DNA of 59,409 bases from Planctomycetota bacterium (GTDB lineage: Bacteria > Planctomycetota > UBA1135), in contig JAPKBM010000010.1 of assembly GCA_026421205.1 (NCBI GenBank), positions 1-59,409 on the forward strand. The letters are read 5' to 3'. Positions 8,386-17,210 of the stretch are shown one piece after another. Positions within the stretch are counted from its first letter, which is position 1. The number at the start of each line of letters is the position of its first letter. Position numbers and translations under genes: made by a program. Under the pieces are notes generated by a model that did no database searches, was not told the origin of the DNA, and saw nothing but the letters and a program-made list of their open reading frames with translations.

Positions 8386-9906
8386 ATGACCGAAGCAAGA
8401 ATTCCTGTCCGCCGCGCCCTGCTTTCCGTATTTTACAAGGAAGGCGTAGCTGAACTAGCCCAAGTTCTTCACGAGCAGGGCGCGGAGATTTTGTCCACGG
8501 GCGGAACTATGCGCGCGATAGCCGACGCAGGGATTCCCGTCGTTGAAGTTGCTGAATATACCGGGTTTCCGGAGATGATGGATGGTCGTGTAAAAACACT
8601 GCATCCGAAAATCCACGGGGGACTTCTTGCGCGCCGCGATGACCCCGCTCACCTTCAATCCATGGAGGCTCACGATATCGGACCGATTGATTTAGTTTGC
8701 GTTAACCTTTATCCCTTTGAAGAGACGGTTGCGGCAGGTGGAGCCCGGTCCGAAATTATAGAAAAAATTGACATTGGGGGGCCCAGCATGCTGAGGTCAG
8801 CGGCAAAAAATTATGATTCCGTCGCTGTTCTTTGCGACTCCGTGGATTATGCGGGAATTATTGAAGCACTAAAGCAAGGAGGAACAACTTTGGAGCAGAG
8901 AAAGTCTTTGGCGGCAAAAGTTTTTGCGAGGACCGGAGAATATGATCAAGCCATAAGCCAGTGGTTTCAACGGGAATCCGGGGCAGGGCTTCGGTATGGA
9001 GAGAACCCTCATCAGCCAGCCGCTTTTTATCCGGATGCAAAGCGCTTTGGATTGGGGTCAGCCGAAGTCCTTCCTGGTGGAAAAGGGTTGTCTTATAACA
9101 ATTGGTTAGACATGGACGGTGCCGTTTCGGCCGTCAACGATTTGCCGATTCCGTCAGCGGTTGTTGTGAAACATACGAACCCATGCGGGGCGGCATTTGG
9201 GAAAACCGCGCTTGATGCGCTCACCAAAGGCTGGGCCGGCGATCCAGTTTCCGCATTTGGGTCCGTCATTGCCCTGAATGCCTTGTTTGATTCTGCCTGC
9301 GCCAAGTTATTGGCCGGCCCAGGACACTTTGTTGAGGTGATTGCCGCGCCAGAGTTTTCTGAAGATGCCATTCACATCTTAAGAACAGGCCCTAAATGGG
9401 GGAAAAATGTACGCCTTGTTTGTGTGCCAGCTTTTGGGGCGCGCCGAGACCAGCAGGAGGCGCGAAGAATATGGGGCGGAACTCTTGTGCAGGAGTCCGA
9501 CCCGCTTTCTGGTTTCGACGCAACCTTGACGGTTGCGGGGAAAATCCCGATGGTGTCCGGGCAAGAGGCGGATCTTCGTTTAGCCCAAACTCTCGTAAAG
9601 CATTTAAAGTCGAATGCAATTTGTCTTGTAAAAGATGGAATGCTCGTGGGTGCAGGCGCAGGCCAAATGAGTCGTGTAGACTCGTCAAAGATCGCAATTG
9701 AAAAAGCAGGAGACCGTGCCAAGAATTCCGTGGCAGGTTCGGATGCTTTTTTCCCCTTTCCTGATGGACCAGAGGTTTTAGCGGATGCCGGTGTCGTGGC
9801 TATTTGTCAGCCAGGCGGCTCTATGAGAGATGAAGAGGTTACGGCGGCATGTGATGCAAAAAATGTTTGCATGGTTCACACGGGGACGCGTCATTTTAAA
9901 CACTAA
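8386..9906 (+). CDS. purH: Bifunctional AICAR transformylase / IMP cyclohydrolase
   Basis: PurH performs the last two steps of IMP synthesis. From ATG 8386 the product has 506 residues. The N-terminal cyclohydrolase/MGS-like domain starts with RRALLSV and contains STGGT, the TGFPEMMDGRVKTLHPK block and GGLLARR. The AICAR transformylase half has RYGENPHQ, the KHTNPCG catalytic region and the C-terminal GAGQMSR motif. The frame is open further upstream into prfB, so GTG 8359 is an alternative start; 8386 is preferred because it puts the conserved RRALLSV at the usual position. No strong ribosome site is visible. The gene follows prfB by 31 bases. Confidence 0.93.
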   Translation: MTEARIPVRRALLSVFYKEGVAELAQVLHEQGAEILSTGGTMRAIADAGIPVVEVAEYTGFPEMMDGRVKTLHPKIHGGLLARRDDPAHLQSMEAHDIGPIDLVCVNLYPFEETVAAGGARSEIIEKIDIGGPSMLRSAAKNYDSVAVLCDSVDYAGIIEALKQGGTTLEQRKSLAAKVFARTGEYDQAISQWFQRESGAGLRYGENPHQPAAFYPDAKRFGLGSAEVLPGGKGLSYNNWLDMDGAVSAVNDLPIPSAVVVKHTNPCGAAFGKTALDALTKGWAGDPVSAFGSVIALNALFDSACAKLLAGPGHFVEVIAAPEFSEDAIHILRTGPKWGKNVRLVCVPAFGARRDQQEARRIWGGTLVQESDPLSGFDATLTVAGKIPMVSGQEADLRLAQTLVKHLKSNAICLVKDGMLVGAGAGQMSRVDSSKIAIEKAGDRAKNSVAGSDAFFPFPDGPEVLADAGVVAICQPGGSMRDEEVTAACDAKNVCMVHTGTRHFKH

Positions 9907-9909
9907 GTC

Positions 9910-10830
9910 ATGGCAACAAAATTTCAATGTGAACTTTCTTGGTCCGCCTCTCGGTCGAAAGAATTTGAGAGGTGTCGTAAAGAAAACTGGTATTCCAGAT
10001 ATGGCTCTTGGGGCTGGTGGACTGAGCGTCCGCAGGGTGCAAAGTATGAAGTGATGACGCATAAAAATTTAACGTCACTTCCCGCTCTTGCCGGGACGTG
10101 CATGCATGATGCCATCGAGCACTGGTTTTCACTTCGCTCGAATGGAACTGCAATGACGTCGCACGAACTTTTTGAAGATGCGCGCGAGAGGTTTAGAGAA
10201 GGCTGGCGAGAATCCGCGGGGGATGGATGGGCGAGCCAACCTAATAAATCAGTTCACCTCGAAGAGCACCATTATGGCGAACAAATTGAAGAAATTCGGA
10301 CTAGCCGGGTTCAGGAGATGATGACTCGTGCTAGCCACTATTTTTGTGAATCAAAGGACTTGCAAGCTGTCCGCGAAGTAAATCCGGAGTCATGGTTATC
10401 CGTGGAAAGCATGGACACGTGGTCTTTTTTGGGCACTAAAATATATTCTATTCCGGACTTCGCTTATGAAAAAGACGGGACCTTTCACATATGGGACTGG
10501 AAAACTGGGCGCCCGCGAGAGGACGACTGGTTTCAACTGCACACTTATGCACTTTATGGATGTGAAAAATGGTCCGCCGATCCAGAGTCGATTGTTTTAC
10601 ACGCGGCTTATTTGAATGAACAAATTGTGCAAACCAAAGAGGTTAATATTCAGGCCTTGGGGGATGTGCAAGATGCCATGTCCATGAGCGTGCGTGCCAT
10701 GATGGAGGTTCACTATGACCCTGATGTCGACCCATGCGTGAAAGAAAATTGGCCGGAGAATGGAGCGCCGAGCCAGTGCGGTCGGTGTCGCTATCGCGGG
10801 CTCTGTCCCTCTGGTTTGTTGAACGCCTAG
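9910..10830 (+). CDS. PD-(D/E)XK nuclease with iron-staple cysteines (RecB/Cas4-like)
   Basis: This is a 306-residue protein with a RecB-family nuclease core: D183 in IPDF, D196 and K198 in DWKTG, and a QLHTYALYG segment resembling the RecB-family QxxxY motif. Cysteine 22 near the N-terminus and three C-terminal cysteines (C290, C293, C299, in the order C-x2-C-x5-C) match the 4Fe-4S staple of AddB and Cas4. Cas4 is usually shorter and lies beside cas genes, and none are here. A stand-alone exonuclease in repair or DNA end processing is more likely. It begins 3 bases after purH, and its stop shares CTAG with the convergent transporter gene. Confidence 0.75.
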   Translation: MATKFQCELSWSASRSKEFERCRKENWYSRYGSWGWWTERPQGAKYEVMTHKNLTSLPALAGTCMHDAIEHWFSLRSNGTAMTSHELFEDARERFREGWRESAGDGWASQPNKSVHLEEHHYGEQIEEIRTSRVQEMMTRASHYFCESKDLQAVREVNPESWLSVESMDTWSFLGTKIYSIPDFAYEKDGTFHIWDWKTGRPREDDWFQLHTYALYGCEKWSADPESIVLHAAYLNEQIVQTKEVNIQALGDVQDAMSMSVRAMMEVHYDPDVDPCVKENWPENGAPSQCGRCRYRGLCPSGLLNA

Positions 10831-12539
10831 TCGTCCCTTCCCTCTTCGCGACTTCCAATGACTTTGCGAAGAAGAATAATACCAATGGGGCACGCTAAAG
10901 CCATGATGGCAATCGCTAGCCATAGCGTTGTGGACTCTCTGGGGTATTCCGAGTGTAGAAATTGCCACGTTTGGTAGTGAGTTTCTTGGCCGAGCCGCCC
11001 GGCTACCTCTTGAATATAACCGAGTTTTTCAGCAACGAGGGGAAGGAGATCGGCTTCTGGTAGGTCATCTCCGTTTGAGAGAAGCAGGTCTGCGGCATTC
11101 ACATTATGCTCTTCGGTTAAATAGCGTTTTGCCAAAACTCCATCCGATGGGCACCATTTTTCCAACATTCTTCCGGACATCATTCCAACAAAAAGTTTTG
11201 CAACAAAATAGGGCAACAGGGAAAGAGCCATGTACGTTCCTTCTTGCCCCCTAGGCGCAATTGCCGCCGTGTACTGGTAGAGCCGTGGAGACCAAATGGC
11301 TTCTCCGATGGAAAAGAAAAACACAAAAAGTGTAATGGAAATATAAATTGGATCCACCGGGCCAGAAAGACCCAGCCAGGTGTGACCAATTAAATCCCCG
11401 AGCCAGCCATTCGCTAAATTAGAAAACCATTCTCTCGGCATGGCCAAAAAGAAAACGGGAAGAGCGGCAAAGGAGCTACCTATGGCAATCATGGAGTAGC
11501 TCTTTACTCGTACGGTATATGCTGCCACAAGGGGTGTAAGGATGACAATCATGACAGGATTCAACACACTCCAAAGGTTTCCGATCTTTGCCCCCGGTCC
11601 AAGTTCCCTAAGCCCGTACTTCGGGAAGGTGTAGTGCATGTGATAGAAAACAATACGAATCATCACGATAAGAAAGAGGAAGATAAGGAAGCGATGAAAG
11701 TTTGGTTGGCTCCAGGCGGCGCGGAAATTTTTTGCGGTGCCCTGCCCCGCATCTTTCATACTTTGGAGAATTCCATTCAAAAATCCGGTGGACTGCACTG
11801 CAAGGGGCTGGGGGTGATGAATAATGCCGTCATCTGTGGCTTCAATTCCGCGGCGTAACCAAAAATGTGTAATAAGGAGTCCAGGAATTGTGGCCGCTGT
11901 GGCCCAAAAGAAGAGAACTCGGTAAGTGGAAAGTTCCATTCCAAGAAGGACTTGCGTCCCGTTTTCCCCAAGCTCTTCGCGGACCGCGTCAAAGAGCCAT
12001 CCTGCAATTGCAAAACCGACATTCATGAAGGTATAAAAAACAGCGAAAGCAATTGTCTGTTGTTTCGTTGTTGAATAGCGCTTGATCGCCGCATTCATCA
12101 CCGGAACCATGAGTGCCAAGCCTACAGCCATCGGGAAGAGTCCGAAGCCAAGCGCAACCCATGGGCTATCCGTTGCTGTCATTACGGCGCGTGGAATGAG
12201 GCAGAGCCAGAAGCCGAGCAGGAAGGACTTTCGGATTCCAATGGTGTCTACAAGGGACCCCACAAGGACGGTTACTAGCGTCAAGATAGTAGACCAAATG
12301 GCAATGGTGTCCCCCGCTGATGTGTCGGAAAAATTTAAGTCAGCAGAAAGCCAGAGAACAATGGTGGACGACATTAAGCCGTAAGCAATAATTTCTAAAA
12401 TCTTAGTGATGTAGATTAACCAAAGCTCTCGGGGTGCGCCCAAGAGGGGGCGGATGGAAATCCGGTAATAAAAAATAAGTCCAGCAATACCAAGAAGGAC
12501 AAAGGCGGTGGACTTTAAACCTGAGAGGGGGTCGGACAT
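10827..12539 (-). CDS. MFS transporter, POT/peptide-transporter-like
   Basis: This is a 570-residue inner-membrane protein with at least 12 predicted hydrophobic helices. One helix precedes the MFS core. The first MFS half includes a loop of the GSLVDTIGIRKSFLLG type, and the second half includes EAIWSPRLYQYTA and PRGQEGTYMALS, which resemble proton-dependent oligopeptide transporters. Substrate cannot be inferred. A hydrophilic insert of about 85 residues, rich in acidic residues, separates the penultimate helix from the last one. The gene is 4 bases downstream of the fused hydratase gene on the same strand, so it may be cotranscribed with it. Its stop overlaps the nuclease stop. Confidence 0.8.
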   Translation of the reverse strand: MSDPLSGLKSTAFVLLGIAGLIFYYRISIRPLLGAPRELWLIYITKILEIIAYGLMSSTIVLWLSADLNFSDTSAGDTIAIWSTILTLVTVLVGSLVDTIGIRKSFLLGFWLCLIPRAVMTATDSPWVALGFGLFPMAVGLALMVPVMNAAIKRYSTTKQQTIAFAVFYTFMNVGFAIAGWLFDAVREELGENGTQVLLGMELSTYRVLFFWATAATIPGLLITHFWLRRGIEATDDGIIHHPQPLAVQSTGFLNGILQSMKDAGQGTAKNFRAAWSQPNFHRFLIFLFLIVMIRIVFYHMHYTFPKYGLRELGPGAKIGNLWSVLNPVMIVILTPLVAAYTVRVKSYSMIAIGSSFAALPVFFLAMPREWFSNLANGWLGDLIGHTWLGLSGPVDPIYISITLFVFFFSIGEAIWSPRLYQYTAAIAPRGQEGTYMALSLLPYFVAKLFVGMMSGRMLEKWCPSDGVLAKRYLTEEHNVNAADLLLSNGDDLPEADLLPLVAEKLGYIQEVAGRLGQETHYQTWQFLHSEYPRESTTLWLAIAIMALACPIGIILLRKVIGSREEGRDD

Positions 12540-12543
12540 GGAG

Positions 12544-14598
12544 CTATGCTGTTACCTGGGTTTGGAAAGAAGGCCGACGGCCCTCAAGGAGGGAGGTGAG
12601 ACCTTCTAGGGCGTCGGGGTGAGCGAAAATTGTTTTCAGATCACGAAGCTCAAGGGCGAGGGCTTCCTTGAGGCTTAAGTCTGCGCCTTCGTCAAATAAT
12701 CGCTCTGCCATTTGAAGTGCATGGAGTGATTTATGGCCCATCATTTTGACGGATTTTTGCAAACGTGGGTCGTCGCCCGTTTCCGCAGAGCCAGACAGGA
12801 TTTCATCGACCGAATAGTTTGCAAAGAAATTCCAAATGACTTCCCATTCTTCAGAGGGGCATTGCTCCGGCATCATTTGCTCTGGAGCAGAGCCCTTTGC
12901 GGCCCACGTTGAGCATGCATGGTCAAGCTCAGAAAATAAGGCCACGGCATCGATGAGATTAATGGCCAAGGCCTTTTTTGCAGAAAGTATTTGACCGGTA
13001 TAAACTAAATATTTTGCCAAAGGAAGGCCAATACGTCGAGGGAGTCGTTGTGTTCCGCCAAGCCCGGGATAAATGCCAATCCCTGTTTCTGGAAACCCAA
13101 AAGACGCTTTAGGGGAGGCCACGATCCAATCACAAGCGAGGGCAAACTCTGCGCCACCTCCGAGGGCTAGCCCATGAGCGCGCGCCACGACGGGTGTTGA
13201 GCCTTCAGAAAGACTTCGGAAAAGGTCCTGTCCGTCTTTGGTGAAGGATTCAATTTCCGGATAGGTGTTTGCACGGAGGTGGTCGACAAAGAACTTAATG
13301 TCTGCACCAGCAATAAATGCTTTTCCGGATCCTCCAAGGACAATTCCTTTTGGATTTTTATTCTTTGCTTGAATAAAAGCATCTTTCCATTGCTTTGTAA
13401 CCTCTGGGTTAAGTGCATTCATGGCATCCGGTCGATTAATCCATACGCCTTTTAGGTCTCCGCGAGCCATGGTTGAGACTAGTGTAATTGGAATGCCGGC
13501 CCCTGGTGCACCAAGGAGCTTTTGAGGAAGATTAATCCCGTAAAGCGCCATGGTTTCCTTTGCCATTTGAATCCCCTCGGTAATACCAGTTTCGTTTAAT
13601 AATTGGAAAGGGCCCTTTGCCCAACGAAGTCCAACTCGGGCTCCAATTTCAACATCTTCCACCGTAGAGACGCCTTCTTCAACAAGTTGGCCCGCAACGT
13701 AAAATGTAACCCCATAAAGCCGCCGTGAAACGGCATCGTAGTTTTCTTCGTTTGGCGTTCCGGAAAGATTCCAATTCTCTTTTACATCTTCTACCTGGCG
13801 CACAAGGCCGTCGGCAGGGGCGTAAAAAGAATGAAGTTCTCGCCCGAGTGTATTTGCGGCGTGCATGGCAATGGGTACGCCGGTGACATTCATAAGCTCA
13901 AAGGGCCCCATGCCAATATCAAAGGCTTTTTTAGCCGCCCAGTCAATGGTTGCAATATCCGCAACTCCTTCGTCGAGAAGCCGGACGGCTTCATTTAGCC
14001 ATGGAACAAAGTAGCGATTAACGACAAATCCAGGCGCGTCAGCAGAAGTGATAGGCGTTTTTCCAATGGATTCTTGCGCGGACCAAACCGCTTGGATGGC
14101 GTCGGGACTTACTTTTTCATGACCAATCACCTCTACCAGGCGATTTTTTGCGGGGTGGAAAAAAAAGTGGAGCCCAACAACACGCTCCGGATTCTTTGTG
14201 GCTGCGGCCACATCCTTTACGTAGAACGAGGAAGTGTTTGTTCCAAGAATACACTCTGGTTTTGTGATTTTTCCTAGACGTTTAAAAACGCTCTTTTTTA
14301 CACCTAGATCCTCAAAAACAGCCTCAATAACGCAGTCTACATTGGCAAGCTCATTCCAATCTGACGTTGCATGAATTCGGCTTAAAATAGCTTCCGCCTG
14401 TTCTGGCCGGAATATTTTTCGCTGAACCCCCTCTTGAAGCATGGTTTGGATAATTCCGCGACCGCGCTGGACCTGTTCCTCTGTGAGGTCAATGAGGGTG
14501 ACAGGATAGCCTTCAGTGGCAATTTTTTGAGCAATACCAGAGCCCATATTTCCTGCGCCAATAACGGCAAAAGTCTGAATTTCGTAGGGTGTTGTCAT
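12544..14598 (-). CDS. 3-hydroxyacyl-CoA dehydrogenase / enoyl-CoA hydratase fusion
   Basis: This is a two-function beta-oxidation type enzyme of 684 residues from ATG 14598. The N-terminal NAD-binding Rossmann motif is VIGAGNMGSGIA. It is followed by the catalytic-His segment LHFFFHP and two C-terminal dehydrogenase domains. The C-terminal third is a crotonase domain with GLALGGGAEFALACD and FPETGIGIYPGLGG, which keep both glutamates used by hydratases. Domain order is dehydrogenase then hydratase, the reverse of FadB but as in FadN-type and archaeal crotonyl-CoA hydratase/dehydrogenase fusions. It may serve fatty-acid oxidation or C4-CoA metabolism. No thiolase or acyl-CoA dehydrogenase gene is nearby. 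Confidence 0.9.
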   Translation of the reverse strand: MTTPYEIQTFAVIGAGNMGSGIAQKIATEGYPVTLIDLTEEQVQRGRGIIQTMLQEGVQRKIFRPEQAEAILSRIHATSDWNELANVDCVIEAVFEDLGVKKSVFKRLGKITKPECILGTNTSSFYVKDVAAATKNPERVVGLHFFFHPAKNRLVEVIGHEKVSPDAIQAVWSAQESIGKTPITSADAPGFVVNRYFVPWLNEAVRLLDEGVADIATIDWAAKKAFDIGMGPFELMNVTGVPIAMHAANTLGRELHSFYAPADGLVRQVEDVKENWNLSGTPNEENYDAVSRRLYGVTFYVAGQLVEEGVSTVEDVEIGARVGLRWAKGPFQLLNETGITEGIQMAKETMALYGINLPQKLLGAPGAGIPITLVSTMARGDLKGVWINRPDAMNALNPEVTKQWKDAFIQAKNKNPKGIVLGGSGKAFIAGADIKFFVDHLRANTYPEIESFTKDGQDLFRSLSEGSTPVVARAHGLALGGGAEFALACDWIVASPKASFGFPETGIGIYPGLGGTQRLPRRIGLPLAKYLVYTGQILSAKKALAINLIDAVALFSELDHACSTWAAKGSAPEQMMPEQCPSEEWEVIWNFFANYSVDEILSGSAETGDDPRLQKSVKMMGHKSLHALQMAERLFDEGADLSLKEALALELRDLKTIFAHPDALEGLTSLLEGRRPSFQTQVTA

Positions 14599-14640
14599 GT
14601 TGAGGGGGTTATTAGGGCGTCGTCCCCGTATTCTATCCCC

Positions 14641-15282
14641 GTGATTTCCCTGCAAAACCTACGGAAAACTTTTTCCCTTCATGGGGGAGAGGCCACAGTT
14701 TTGCAATTTGACTCGCTTGAAATTGCGGAGGGGGAAACATTGGCCATCGTTGGGGCCAGCGGGTCAGGGAAGACCACGCTTCTTAATATGATCGGGGGGC
14801 TCTTGCTTCCAAGCTTCGGTGAGGTTTTTGTCAATGGTGTTGAGGTGACTCAGTTGAAGGAGTCAGCAAGGGATCATTTTCGCGCGAAGCACATTGGAAT
14901 GCTTTTTCAATCATTCCATTTATTGGAGGCTTATTCTGCGCTGGAAAATGTGGAGCTTGGAGCGTTTTTTTCCGGCCATGCAGGGAAAAAGGAAGATGCA
15001 AAAAAACTTTTGGAAGACCTCGGACTTCCCCTTCATTTCCATCGCCACCCTTCCCAACTTTCGGGTGGTCAGCAGGCTCGGGTGGCTTTGGCCCGCGCCT
15101 TGGTCGGCAGGCCGAAGGTACTTTTGGCCGATGAGCCCACAGGGTCTCTGGATTTCGAAGCAAGAGAGGATGTTCTTGGGCTCATTCTTTCGATGGCGAA
15201 AAGTCGAAAAATGACCGTAGTTTGTGCCACACACGACGAGCACGCTGCCCAGGCTTTTGATCGCAGGGTGGTGTTGTCATGA
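14641..15282 (+). CDS. ABC transporter ATPase, LolD/MacB family
   Basis: This is a 213-residue ATP-binding subunit starting at GTG 14641, where the family N-terminus VISLQNLRKTF begins; the frame continues upstream but without family similarity. Motifs are Walker A GASGSGKTT, signature LSGGQQAR, Walker B VLLADEPTG and the H-loop CATHD. The family normally powers extrusion or envelope mechanotransmission (MacB, LolCDE, FtsE) rather than import. The following permease overlaps by ATGA, then a DUF3299 lipoprotein follows by another ATGA, making a tight three-gene unit. Only 42 bases separate its start from the divergent fusion gene. Confidence 0.9.
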   Translation: MISLQNLRKTFSLHGGEATVLQFDSLEIAEGETLAIVGASGSGKTTLLNMIGGLLLPSFGEVFVNGVEVTQLKESARDHFRAKHIGMLFQSFHLLEAYSALENVELGAFFSGHAGKKEDAKKLLEDLGLPLHFHRHPSQLSGGQQARVALARALVGRPKVLLADEPTGSLDFEAREDVLGLILSMAKSRKMTVVCATHDEHAAQAFDRRVVLS

Positions 15283-16529
15283 AAGTCCACCAGCTTGCAT
15301 TAAGAGGATTGCGCCGACGCCCTATCTCCACATTTCTAACTGCACTTTCGGTGGCTCTAGGGGTTGGGCTTTTTTCTGCCATCGGCTCGGTTCGAAAAGC
15401 TGGAGAAATTGGGTTTCAGCGTTCCGCGGCCCTTTGTAATTTGGTCATTGGCGCAAAAGGCTCTTCGTTAGAGCTTGTATTAAACACGATTTACCATCAG
15501 GGCGCAAGTGCAGGAAATATTCCCGTATCCGTTTTTGACGAGCTTCAAAAGACGCCTGGGGTGGAGTGGGCATCACCGATTGTTTTGGGCGATCATTTTG
15601 AGGGCCATCGAATTGTTGGAACAGATACAACGTTATTTCGTCGCGCTCGATTTTCCGATGGAACAGGCATTGGGCTCAAAGAAGGGCGTTTGTTTTTTCA
15701 GGGAGATCACCATTTTCTTGGCGAGGCCGTTTTTGGGTCTTATGCCGCAAGCGAATCAGGTCTTCATGTGGGGGATACCTTTATTCCAACTCATGATGTC
15801 ATGGCAAGCGGATTGGGGGCAAAGCACCACGAAGAGGCGGAAACCAGGGTGGTTGGTGTTCTGCATGAAACAGGGACGCCTTTGGATAGAGCAATTTTCA
15901 TCTCCAAAGAAGACTTTTATCACATCAAAGGGCATCAGGTTTCCGAAGAGGAAGAGGCGCATTTGGCTGGATCTGCACGGGACCCAAAAGGTTTAAGTGC
16001 CGTTCTTGTGAAAACAAAGCCTGGATTTTATCACATTAATTTATTTCGAGAGTTAAACGCCCGCCACGATATTCAAGCGGCAAGGCCTGCCGATGAAATC
16101 CGTAATTTATTTCAAATAGTTGGCGGCGTAGATCAGATTCTTCGCCTTGTTTCCCTTCTTGTTCTTTTTGTAGCACTTCTTGGTGTAGGTGTCTCCCTCA
16201 GTGGGGCCATGGCAACGCGGAGCAAAGAGTTTGCCCTTTTCCGCGCCCTTGGTGCGCGGCGGCGAACTTTGTTAGGCATGGTTATTTTTGAATCCGCCTT
16301 CCTCTCTTTGCTCGGAGGGCTCGGTGGATTAATTTTGTCTGGCATATTAATTTTCTTTTCGTCAAAAATAATTCATGATTTGACGGGAGTTACAATTTCT
16401 TCCTTTCCAAGTCTTCAGGATGGTCTCTTTCTTGGCCTTGTTGTCCTTTTCGGAGCCCTGGCCGGCCTTGTCCCAGCACTTCGTGCATATAAGACTGAGC
16501 CTTCCATTCAACTTTCTTTAGCAATATGA
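15279..16529 (+). CDS. FtsX/MacB-like ABC transporter permease
   Basis: This is a 416-residue inner-membrane protein with the FtsX/LolC topology: one N-terminal transmembrane helix (residues about 12-36), a large periplasmic MacB_PCD-type domain of roughly 220 residues, then three C-terminal helices. The cytoplasmic loop MATRSKEFALFRALGARRR is the typical coupling segment before the third membrane helix. It pairs with the ATPase upstream (ATGA overlap) and overlaps the downstream lipoprotein gene in the same way. It is therefore a type VII-like ABC system rather than an importer with a classical binding protein. Confidence 0.88.
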   Translation: MKVHQLALRGLRRRPISTFLTALSVALGVGLFSAIGSVRKAGEIGFQRSAALCNLVIGAKGSSLELVLNTIYHQGASAGNIPVSVFDELQKTPGVEWASPIVLGDHFEGHRIVGTDTTLFRRARFSDGTGIGLKEGRLFFQGDHHFLGEAVFGSYAASESGLHVGDTFIPTHDVMASGLGAKHHEEAETRVVGVLHETGTPLDRAIFISKEDFYHIKGHQVSEEEEAHLAGSARDPKGLSAVLVKTKPGFYHINLFRELNARHDIQAARPADEIRNLFQIVGGVDQILRLVSLLVLFVALLGVGVSLSGAMATRSKEFALFRALGARRRTLLGMVIFESAFLSLLGGLGGLILSGILIFFSSKIIHDLTGVTISSFPSLQDGLFLGLVVLFGALAGLVPALRAYKTEPSIQLSLAI

Positions 16530-17176
16530 GTCGAGTCCTTTTTCTTGTCTTTCTCTTTTCTTGTGGAAAGCCAGCGGCACCGCGTCCCGTGCAAGCAGAG
16601 GTCGTTGTGTTGCCTACCGCGCAAGAATTAGGGATTATTGAGGAGGATCTTCTTGGCAGTGTTTCCTGGGATGTTTTTTGCCGAAAAGTTGGCGTGACAC
16701 AGGGGCACAAGGGGACCATTGCGGATCCTATTCCGGTTGACGTCGATTTATTGGGTGCCTGGGAATTTCGATATGACCTTGATGATCCGTTTCCCCCGTT
16801 TGTTAAAGCGCTTCATGGAAAGGTGGTACGGGTTAAGGGCTTTATGCTTCCGGACATAGAGTTTGAGGAAATCAGCAAATTCCACTTAGTTCGAAGCCTT
16901 TGGGGATGTTGCTTTGGCGCACCACCACGCGTGAATGAAATGGTGCGTGTGAACGTTCCGGAAGCCTTGCGTATCGATATTACTTACAACACCTTGGATG
17001 TCGTCGGCCGCCTTGAGGTGATTTTTGAAATGGAAGACGGTTTAATTGAAGATCCTTATCGCCTTGAGGCCCTGTCTTTGACGGAGCTTGGCTTTGAGGA
17101 CCCTGAAGCACCCGCTGACTTTGACCCGGAGGCGGGATTTCAGGGAATTCTTCCGGGCAATAGCACCGAATTTTAG
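16526..17176 (+). CDS. DUF3299 lipoprotein
   Basis: This is a 216-residue putative lipoprotein. It has a short hydrophobic N-terminus ending in FLFSCG, a plausible lipobox with Cys13. The C-terminal half follows the DUF3299 pattern: a VVRVKGFMLPD strand, FHLVRSLWGCCFGAPPRVNEMVRV with the Cys pair in the CCFGAPP turn, and VVGRLEV near the end. DUF3299 proteins are exported and, from memory, cluster with ABC ATPase/FtsX pairs in zinc-regulated loci of Proteobacteria; the exact function is not settled. Gene overlap with the permease suggests that it works with this ABC pair at the envelope. Confidence 0.7.
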   Translation: MSRVLFLVFLFSCGKPAAPRPVQAEVVVLPTAQELGIIEEDLLGSVSWDVFCRKVGVTQGHKGTIADPIPVDVDLLGAWEFRYDLDDPFPPFVKALHGKVVRVKGFMLPDIEFEEISKFHLVRSLWGCCFGAPPRVNEMVRVNVPEALRIDITYNTLDVVGRLEVIFEMEDGLIEDPYRLEALSLTELGFEDPEAPADFDPEAGFQGILPGNSTEF

Positions 17177-17210
17177 CCCATTAATTGACACTTTCCCTTA
17201 TTCTAGAGGC

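Noticed and set aside
9910-10830. CRISPR-associated Cas4
   Set aside because: No repeat array or cas gene is visible in the window, and the protein is longer than usual Cas4.
14434-14640. N-terminal extension of the ABC ATPase frame
   Set aside because: It lacks family similarity and lies antisense to the fusion gene start. GTG 14641 puts the start at the family position.
17185-17190. TTGACA as a -35 box for the LVIVD gene
   Set aside because: No -10 element at 16-19 bases spacing, and too close to the start codon.
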